From: Epiperipatus broadwayi
Taxonomy: Eukaryota > Onychophora > Udeonychophora > Euonychophora > Peripatidae
Direction of reading: 5' to 3'
Assembly: GCA_028023455.1 (NCBI GenBank)
Contig: JAQFVV010000030.1
Coordinates: 5,658,501-5,722,500, forward strand
DNA length: 64,000 nucleotides
Shown here: piece by piece, positions 56,653-64,000 of the stretch
Numbering within the stretch: the first letter of the stretch is position 1
Layout of the letters: each line of letters opens with the position of its first letter
The notes under the pieces: generated by a model
Seen by the model: only the letters and a program-made list of their open reading frames with translations
Databases searched by the model: none
What the model was told of the DNA's origin: nothing
Made by a program: the position numbers and the translations under genes

Positions 56653-57204
56653 AACCCCAATATTAAAACAGGCAAAACTCACTATACATATTGCCACACA
56701 CAGCAAGCTAGAGTAATCAATGGATGCCAGAAGGCAAATCCCCATCTAGTGCCTACTCATCCAATATCCCCAGACTAGTTTCTGGCTTGTGGCCTTCGTC
56801 AGTAAGGAGCCTTGGATCTGAGAGCACTGCACCCAGATCTTAGGATCTAATGCAACCCTCCAGCAGCCACCTTTTATCTCCACTTAACTACAAAACTATG
56901 AGTCTTAAACTGAAAACATCTTAATGTTTTCAATCCAAGCCCATCAACTTGTATAGTCATATGGGTCTGAACTCAGTTCAGTACCCATACATTTTGCTGT
57001 CTTTGGTTCTTTAATAACCATAGCCATATTGGATGAGTAGGCAGTAGATGGGGATTTTATGCACAAGCCTTCTGGCATCCATTGATTACTCTAGCTTGCT
57101 GTGTGTGGCAATATGTATAGTGAGTTTTGCCTGTTTTAAAACAGTTATACACAAGCATAAGAAGAGGTGGTCATGTGATGTTTATTGGCTTAACCCCAAT
57201 ATTA
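56653..57204. mobile_element. Compound inverted PLE pseudo-LTR with 13-bp TSD
   Basis: AACCCCAATATTA occurs at 56653-56665 and again at 57192-57204, bracketing 56666-57191. The left part (56660-56767) is the reverse complement of 57026-57140. The - oriented part carries a full hammerhead and the leading GATCCTAAGATCTGGGTGCAG; the + part starts only at ATATTGGATGAG and ends with TCATGTGAT. The duplication marks the compound as one insertion event. PLEs are known for variable target duplications and inverted partial copies. Confidence 0.85.
56758..56822 (-). ncRNA. Hammerhead ribozyme of PLE pseudo-LTR, core intact
   Basis: On the - strand: CUGACGA (56796-56802), stem II GGC-CACAA-GCC, GAAA (56779-56782), ACUAGU palindromic stem III, C cleavage position. 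Stem I: UCCUUA/UGGGGA (6 bp with two G-U), internal loop GGC/UA, then AUCCAA/UUGGAU (6 bp). This is the best-formed two-part stem I in the window. Consistent with known PLE hammerheads. Confidence 0.85.
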
Positions 57205-57479
57205 ATAGCTTCTTAAATCTCGAACATGCTTTACATATACTTACAATTACTCCCTAACTTTCACAGTGGAATACATAAATATAATATTTCTTAATAATTT
57301 TTATTACATTTAGCAATTAATAGGGTAACTCTGATGGCTTCTTTTTTATATATATTAGAATTGACACAAATATTTAAGTGGGTAAAATATATTAAATGTT
57401 TTTTGTTTTCTGTTTATAAAGTTAAGAGCAAAACATATTTAATATATATAGCAACTGATATTAAATATTGCCTAAAGCT

Positions 57480-58840
57480 ATACTAGTAATTATAAATAAA
57501 ATAGAAATTCATATAACATTACAATACTAGCCAAAAACAAAATTACATTAAAATTCTTCCACAACCAGGATTTCATCTATTAACAAATAGATCTCGACAA
57601 GTGATGTTCAACTAAACATACGACATATACATATACAAACAAAATTGCCTTCCCATCATTCACTTAAAAAACAACTTCCTTTAACATCAACAATTTGATG
57701 GCCTCAGATTCAAAAAATTTTATCCTCAAAGTTTCTTTTACTCTTCTTTTCAATTCACTTTTTTCATAAAAAAATAACATCTGCATTATCAAATATTTTA
57801 TGATCTGTATTTAGTTCATGAATATACACAGCTGAGTTATGATATCTATTTTTAACGTTATTTCTATGATCTTTAACTTTTTCATTATGACTTAATTTAT
57901 TCTGACTTATATGAAGTTTATGACAACTGGAAGAATAAACTACCCCAGGAACAGATTTATAATCAATTGTCTTTTTGGAACTAATTAGTAATGAATTTAA
58001 ATTCAGGTCTTTCCTCCAGGCCACTTTCATACCATCCAATAAAAAACTATTCTTATAAATCAATTTACTAATTGATCACTTACAAGGCAAAGAAATAAAT
58101 TATTAATTCTTATTAACAATTAAACCTTTATTATTAACAGATTTATAGATATTTTTATTAAATATAATATTCCTAATAAATTCACGATTATATCCTAATT
58201 CAATATAGTCAGAAGCAAATTGACTCCTCTGAATATAACTATTATTTTCAAAATTATTAAGCCTTCTATTCCTATAACAAAAATTGAATAAAGAAAAGTC
58301 TTTTATGAGTAAAAGGTTGATAACTGTCTGACCATATCATATTTTTTAAAATTTCTGCTTTAATGAAATGACTACAAAATAAAACATTATCACCTTTATC
58401 AGCACTTAAATCTAAAAATTTTAACTTAAATTCAAATGTATCCCTTCAAGTAAATTTAATATTAGAATTAAGCACATTCAATCTATCAAAAAAAAAAAAC
58501 CTAGCGATTTATCTTCCTGTATAACAAACAATCATCAACATACCTAACAAATAATTTTAAAGATACAGAAAAATTATTAATAAAAACTATTCCCTAAAAA
58601 ATCAATACAGATAGAGTTCATTAAAGGAGAAATAATATAACCAATAATCCAACATTCTTTAATTTTATAAAACACATCATGAATAATTTTAATCGTATTT
58701 GCAGAAAAATATTCAAATTTCTTTAAAACATTAAGAAACCCATTAATGCTTTTTATCCTATCAACTTATTGTTATATGTTTTCAATATCTAAACTACCAA
58801 AAATACAATCCTTTTTTAAAACAAATCCATTAACTTTATC
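57480..58840 (-). pseudogene. Penelope-like element: RT plus GIY-YIG, decayed
   Basis: On the - strand, from 58840 downward: FGSLDIENI (RT motif A, near 58795), IISPLMNSICIDFLG (motif B region, near 58620), VRYVDDCLLY (motif C, 58524-58549), then NSNIKFT and KLKFLDLSADKG of the post-palm region. At 57764-58063 is an open 100-codon stretch with VPGVVYSSSCHKLHISQN (GIY-YIG core), KDHRNNVKNRYHNSAVYIHEL and HKIFDNADVIF. This is the domain order of PLEs. Stops and frameshifts are frequent, and the N-terminal RT part upstream of motif A is missing, because the copy turns into an inverted tail at about 58845. Confidence 0.88.
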
Positions 58841-58847
58841 ATATGTT

Positions 58848-59255
58848 TCAAAAGAAGAAGAGATACAAGATCATAGAATATTATTTGACAATGCAGACAT
58901 TATTTTTTATGAAAAAAGTAAATTGAAAAGAAGAGTAAAAAAAACTTTGATGATAAAATTTTTTGAATCTGAAGCCATCAATCTCATAAAGATATCCTTT
59001 GATGTTAAAAGAAATTGTTTTTTGAAATGAATAATGGGAAAGCTATTTTGTTTGTATATATATGTTGTTAAAACAGGCAAAACTCTCTAATGTATTGCCA
59101 GTCAGTGCAATCCGGAGTAATCAATGGATGCCAGAATATGTTATATGTTTAGTTGAATATCACTTGACAAGACCTATTTGTTAATCGATGAAACCATGGT
59201 TGTGGAAGAATTTTAGTGAAATTTATGTGAATTTCTATTTTAACAAATGATATGT
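58848..59255 (+). mobile_element. Inverted duplicate of the PLE 3' end
   Basis: The + strand here repeats what lies on the - strand at 57480-57810: FDNADIIFYEKSKLKRRVKK, KFFESEAI and the downstream GTTTAGTTGAA, TTGTTAAT, GGTTGTGGAAGAATTTTA blocks. At 59070-59130 a - oriented pseudo-LTR piece (AACAGGCAAAACTCTCTAAT...ATGGATGCCAGAA) interrupts it. Result: two PLE 3' parts pointing away from a junction near 58845, similar to the complex inverted arrangements known for PLEs. Confidence 0.85.
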
Positions 59256-60269
59256 ATGTACAATGTTTCCTGCCATTTTTGGTGTTTTTGCACATAAAAA
59301 GCGCCATCAAGCGAGTGAAATAGTCTAACAATAGAGTACCTTATTTTCTTCAAAAATATATTAATGGCAGTAAAAATACTAACAAAACAGTATATCATTT
59401 TAACATATAATTAATCCAAATTTATTCAATAATGTTTCATTAAATATATAAAATAAATAAATAAATAAATTAAAAGCTAACTCTAATTATTATTGCTAAT
59501 TCATGATTATTACAAAAATGTAAGCCTTACGATGGTTAGAAGACCACCTTAAATAAAATATTAATTTTATTACTTCATATTAATTAGTTAAAATAAAGTT
59601 ATCAAATTCTGTTTCTTAAACTAAGTTAAAGTATGTATTTAAAAAGATTAATTTATCCATCCAAAAGAAATGGTGTGTGTGTGTGAAAACTGCTTTGGCA
59701 AACGGATTGATCTTAGAAATATATAATTTTCTTAACAAATTGTTTTGCACAATATTCCATTAATTAAAAATAAAAATAAATAAATAAATAAAGTTTTACA
59801 TAATTTCAATATTAAAATGCATAAAAAATAAAAAAAGTTAAAACAAAAGCTATTTGGAGATTTTTTTTAATAAAAAAAAAAAATTCTATTAGAAATTTTA
59901 AAACTTAAATGTGAAAATAAATTAAGAATGACATTTGTTTATTATGATAAAGCAAATAAAAGAAGTTCTATGAGTATATGCCATAACTTGAACAAAAGTG
60001 AGGATCAATATTTTGTGCCAATAAAGTGATATATTGTCAGTCCATGATTTGATTGATTAAAATAATTTCTTAATTATCTTCAGATTGTTTTGAATTTCGT
60101 GTTGAAAAGTGTCTTCCGAGACTATTATTTGTAGACTTTCTATTTTTAATATTTGAATTTCAAAATGAAAAACTGTCCCAAAATCAGACAGAAAAAAAAA
60201 TTATAGTAAATTTTAAAAAAAGATAATTGCATTTTTAATATCTACTTACATGTTTGATTATAAATATAG
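59256..60269. other. No gene seen
   Basis: AT-rich with (AAAT)n/(AATA)n tracts at about 59450-59470 and 59768-59792. A segment at 60070-60190 is open on both strands next to splice-like signals, but neither reading is convincing enough to call. Confidence 0.4.
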
Positions 60270-60430
60270 GAGATTTGAACACAGATTTTCAAGCATCCTT
60301 CAACTATTCACACTATCTCATACTACTGATACATATGACCACACACATGTAGAAAAGATAAATAATCACTAATATATGTATTTCATGCTAAACCAGCACT
60401 CATCAGTTGGTCTAGATTATCATCTCCCAC
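60270..60430 (-). repeat. Hammerhead repeat unit, - orientation, truncated
   Basis: Blocks GGAGATTTGAACAC, TTTTCAAGCATCC, ACACATGTAGAAAAGATAAATAATCAC, hammerhead, then AGATTATCATCTCCCACATAT. Same subfamily as 7.5 and 62.8 kb; the distal part (CAGTGCTCAGTTTATATT...) is missing. Confidence 0.75.
60368..60415 (-). ncRNA. Hammerhead ribozyme, core intact
   Basis: On the - strand: CUGAUGA, stem II GUGCUG-GUU-UAGCAU (still pairs using G-U), GAAA, UACAUAUA minimal stem III, then UUAGUG. Stem I: ACCAA/UUAGU with one mismatch. The paired changes in stem II keep the helix. Confidence 0.72.
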
Positions 60431-62787
60431 ATATTAAATTACTATAATATCACATGATCACTATTTCCTATGCTATAGTTTTATTTAAATTTGCTTATAT
60501 TATTTCGTTAAAAAACAAAAAATCTAATAAACAAACTTGCCACACATTAAATAGAGATAAAAAAGTATTCTAAATGATATATTAAATTTAGCAATTATAT
60601 ATAATAATACTCTATCTAATCTGCCTAATCAATCATCAAATTCTGTTGACAGATGTTGTTGCTCATAATCCAGCATTTATAGTAAATTTGATGACGTATA
60701 GAAATTATTTATGATGAATCCTATTAAAGATAAATACATAAATTATCTTTAAAGTTAATGTAAATTTTTTTTCATACAATTATGTGTTACAAGGATATAA
60801 AGTTTCTATATTCTGGTGCTAGATATCTTTGGACCATGTAGACATGCGCAATAAATTAAAATAACTACTTTTATAAAAATTATTCAGAAATCTTTCCAGC
60901 ATAACAACTATTCTTATTTAATGGTAAAATTAACTCTGGAAATATAGAAAGCAATATTGTATTAATTAAAAAAAAAAAAATTTATGAAAGCTTATTAATT
61001 AAAAAAAAAAATATTATTGCTTGCTGGTTTATAAAGAATAATACTTTTCCCTATTTTTCTAAAACTTTTGGTCAAATCATTCAAAAAAACTGTTTAGCAC
61101 ATTTTACTTTTCTTTGTCTTTTATTCAAATTGACGCAAAAAGTGATATACTACATATCAGGCATGTTATTAATATAATTTTATTGATGTTTACATAAGAT
61201 TTTCACTAATAGTAACATTTTTTTTCTATTCTGAAAAATAAATTTTGGGAAAAATTTATAGTGCTATTTGTAATTTTTGTTTCCCCCAATTTGACAATTA
61301 ATAAAGGGATTTAAGATCAACTGCTCTTATGTAATAGATATTTATCAATTATTCAATTCATTTTTCTAAAATTAAGATTGAAAAAATATTAATGATTAAT
61401 TTGTTTTGTAATTGATTAAATGCAATTAAATAGAGATTTAAAATGTAAAGTTAATATTTCATATATATGACATTCAGTTTAAATAAATTAAAAATTATTT
61501 TATAAGTAACTAAAATAACAAAAATATGTTAAAAATTAATGACATTAGCATGTGAAAAAAAAAAGCATACATTTTTGACTATTTAAACAATATAAAAAAT
61601 ATTGTTTTCTACCCCTTAAATTGAGTTAAACACTTCAAGAAAGTCATTTTTTAATAATACACATAAAATATATTTTGTTTCAAAATAAAATAAATAAATT
61701 ATAAAATAAAAAAAAAAGTTTTAAAAATAAAAAAAAATGAATTTTTTGTTCTATTTGCATAATATAAACAAGTCCAACACAAATGACAACTTGATACATA
61801 TACCTTAGATCTTTCTAATTTTTCAATTAATCCCGTATAAGAACCAAAATATAAAATAATCACAATTATTCAATGCAAAATTACAGTAAAACCGGCATCT
61901 AAGATTTACTCAATGCTGCAACATATAAAGACAAGGACAAATTTTTAAAAAGACAACAGAAAAGAAAAAGGTCTGATAAATTATTTTGTAATTATTTTTC
62001 AGAAAATAAATAAAGTTATACTGTATTGCTAATGTTTATAATCAGATGATATTTTATAATTTGCAATATATATTTGCTGACAAAAATTATTGCATATGTG
62101 AATATTTTCTTTTTTTTTTTTAAGATGTTATTTTAGTATATATACTTTTTATTATAATATTATGAGAAATATAATGAAATTGCTACTAAAAATTCAATTC
62201 AAATTTTTAATTTATAACCAAAACTAATAATGTTCAATAATTCTTTTTCGTATTATTTTTTTGATAATAATGATTACATTTCCTAAGTTCCCCCCCCCCC
62301 CCAATATTTTAAGTTTCTGATAACATTTACTTTACTCATGCAGTATGCAAACTGATGTTTTTATAAAAATTTATCTTAAATACAAGTTACAATATTCTTT
62401 GTATATACTAGTGGCTATAAAGTTTCATATGAATTATAGATGATTATGAATTATTTGATTACAGATAATTTTTTGAGTAGTATTTTCATTTTTTTTTAAA
62501 CATTTGTCAGTACAACATTATTATACTACTTTAGCATTTTTTATATAATTTTTGTTTTAATTACAATTATTTATTTTTTAATTAAGAATAAAATTTATTA
62601 ACATTTCAAATTTTTTTCTATTGTAATGTAATTACAGTTTTTAGTTTAGAATATATTATTTTTTAATTTTACTTTATTTGTAATGCTTGTTATATTATAT
62701 ATTTGAAAAATATGAGTTCTATAAAACATTATATTGCTATCCCATTAATATAGTTTTATTTATTTTTTTATTGACATGTCTACATGA
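60431..62787. other. No gene seen
   Basis: AT-rich DNA with A/T runs and a C13 run at about 62290-62302. A short - strand stretch at 61804-61860 (reading YFGSYTGLIEKLERSK before a GTATAT) is protein-like but lacks an acceptor AG, so it is not called. Confidence 0.4.
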
Positions 62788-63108
62788 GTATGACAACTAT
62801 AATATCAAATCCAACAAGGGCTTTGAGCACTCCATTATCGGTTTTACAATGAAATGGATAGTTGAATATTTGAATGGATGAGAAGATTGAAGTCTGTCCA
62901 TTAAAGCTTGAGGGATTGCTATCTTAATATAAATTGAGCACTGTTTGTATGTATGTGTGGGAGATTATGGTCTCACCCAACTGATGAATGCTGGTTCTGC
63001 ACGAAATACATATATTGGGGAACATGAATCTTTTTCATGTGTGTGGCCAGAGAGTGGAGGATGAAGAGACTGAAAAATCCTGAATTCAAATCCCTCTATT
63101 TACATATA
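62788..63108 (+). repeat. Hammerhead repeat unit, + orientation
   Basis: About 320 bp, collinear with 7518-7832: TGACAACT, CAACAAGG, TTTGAGCACTCCATTATCGG, GATTGAAGTCTGTCCATTAAAG, TTAATATAAATTGAGCACTG, hammerhead, TTTTTCATGTGTGTGG and TGAATTCAAATCCCT. The match at both ends defines the full unit. Non-coding. Confidence 0.82.
62970..63022 (+). ncRNA. Hammerhead ribozyme, core boxes intact
   Basis: CUGAUGA (62981-62987), stem II AUGCUG-GUU-CUGCAC (mismatches at A-C and U-U positions weaken it), GAAA, UACAUAUA stem III, then UUGGGG pairing with CCCAA directly upstream (5 bp). Core boxes are consensus; stem II is partly decayed. Confidence 0.72.
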
Positions 63109-63779
63109 TAAGAAACGTTCAGTATAAGCAAATTATATACTGCCATAGAATTAAATAAATTTATATTACATTTTTGCAATTTCACGTTCTCAATCTTTAA
63201 TTAGATTTGTTTTGAAATTGATCATAAATAACTTTTTTTCATGTCAATTACTTTATTGAGTTGTAGATTTTTTTTCATAAACATTTTATGTGATTAAATA
63301 CAGTACAACTTTTTTAATAAAAAAAATATCTAAATATAAATAAAATTTGGTAATTTTTTTTTTTTTACTATTGATCTTAATATTTATTATTTAAATTATA
63401 TCTAACTTTTTTTGACCTAAATAAGCACTTAATTAGAGAATATATATTCATATGAAAAATTTAATCATTACATGTGTATGTATTAATATTATTAGTCATA
63501 ATAATTGTTTACAGTTGTTTGCTAATTATATCTAATTGTTCCACTATAATATCTAATTAGTTTTTAATGGTAAAATAGTTTAATTTTAATTCATTTAGTA
63601 TCATAGCAATTAATGTTAACTTGATTACAAATGCTTTGTGGCTTTTTCTAATTTACTGTTTTACCACAAAAAAAACAAAACAAAACATTAATCCAAATGA
63701 GGTGAAATTCACTATCACACAAAAGAGCATGTGAATTTAATTTCTAAAGCAATATTTTAATTAGATAAATGAAGATATA
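63109..63779. other. No gene seen
   Basis: AT-rich, low complexity; no exon or repeat recognised. Confidence 0.4.
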
Positions 63780-64000
63780 AACTGGCAAAACTCTCCATAC
63801 AGTAGTGCCACTCAGTGCAAGCTAGAGTAATCAATGGATGCCAGAAGGCTTGTGCATAAAATCCCTACCTTGTGCTTACTCATCCAATATACTCAAGACT
63901 AGTTTCTGGCTTGTGACCTTTGTCAGTGAGGAGCCTTGGATCTGAGAGCACTGCACCTAGATCTTAGGATGAGATATTGGATGAGTAGGCCCTAGATAAA
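63780..64000 (-). mobile_element. PLE pseudo-LTR, - orientation, runs to window end
   Basis: Blocks GCAAAACTCTCCATACAGTA, GTAATCAATGGATGCCAGAA, GGCTTGTGCATAAAATCCC, ACTCATCCAATAT, hammerhead, GAGAGCACTGCACCTAGATC, then ATATTGGATGAGTAGGCCC in the opposite direction at 63972-63990. The last part shows that the same inverted compound as at 56.65-57.2 kb continues past the window. Confidence 0.82.
63878..63943 (-). ncRNA. Hammerhead ribozyme of PLE pseudo-LTR, core mutated
   Basis: On the - strand: CUGACAA (G8 changed to A), stem II GGU-CACAA-GCC, GAAA, ACUAGU, C, then UUGAGUAUAUUGGAU; outer stem I AUCCAA/UUGGAU is kept. G8 is a catalytic position, so this copy should be inactive. Confidence 0.7.

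Noticed and set aside
60070-60190. Possible exon on either strand near an acceptor-like CTTCAG
   Set aside because: Both strands are open and neither has a good donor, so coding cannot be told from chance.
61804-61860. Possible - strand exon reading YFGSYTGLIEKLERSK
   Set aside because: No acceptor AG precedes the open stretch, and stops lie close upstream.

Overview
The window is a strongly AT-rich piece of an animal nuclear genome. Coding sequence is sparse and split into small exons by very long introns, and most recognisable sequence is mobile DNA. The dominant repeats are RTE-type LINEs with a TGATGA-type tail, Penelope-like elements (PLEs), hammerhead-ribozyme repeats, hAT transposons and AT microsatellites. 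This combination fits an invertebrate, probably a mollusc; a cephalopod is my best guess, but nothing in the window proves it.

Host genes. The last coding exon of an LC3-type autophagy ubiquitin-like gene lies on the + strand at 4187-4283. An unrecognised protein gene runs on the - strand. Its exons at 55485-55651, 49445-49544 and 30082-30344 have good splice sites and matching phases, so the 5.9 kb and 19.1 kb between them are introns. Further - strand candidate exons lie at 29051-29139 (possible end), 16853-17038, 16073-16141 and 12458-12599 (with stop). Their linkage to the same gene is unproven.

Layout. 0.4-2.7 kb: decayed hAT transposon. 3.4-3.7 kb: near-perfect hairpin. 4.2 kb: LC3 exon. 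6.3 kb: hAT MITE with perfect 8-bp target duplication. 7.3-7.8 kb: inverted pair of hammerhead repeats. 8.5 and 16.5 kb: tRNA-Gly-like copies. 12.9-14.2 kb: nested inverted-repeat element. 15.6, 23.7, 26.1, 31.3, 33.2 and 45.7-48.6 kb: RTE copies, the last nearly full length. 20.0-21.3 kb: foldback next to a truncated PLE with a GIY-YIG domain. 22.3-23.1 kb: C-terminal part of another LINE. 37.9-38.4 kb: internally deleted hAT. 50-64 kb: a cluster of hammerhead repeats, PLE pseudo-LTRs and one PLE with recognisable RT motifs and a GIY-YIG domain.

Most interesting theme. At least two repeat families carry recognisable, partly intact type I hammerhead ribozymes (CUGANGA, stem II, GAAA, tiny palindromic stem III, NUH). 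One family is a short non-coding repeat of about 315-400 bp, including a direct tandem pair at 50.83-51.49 kb that looks like a retrozyme. The other is the pseudo-LTR of a PLE whose RT/GIY-YIG body lies nearby. More degenerate hammerhead-like motifs occur at 21.3, 30.5, 34.6, 50.2, 53.0, 55.9 and 56.3 kb. The likely relationship is that the PLE enzyme mobilises the non-coding hammerhead circles; this is an inference.
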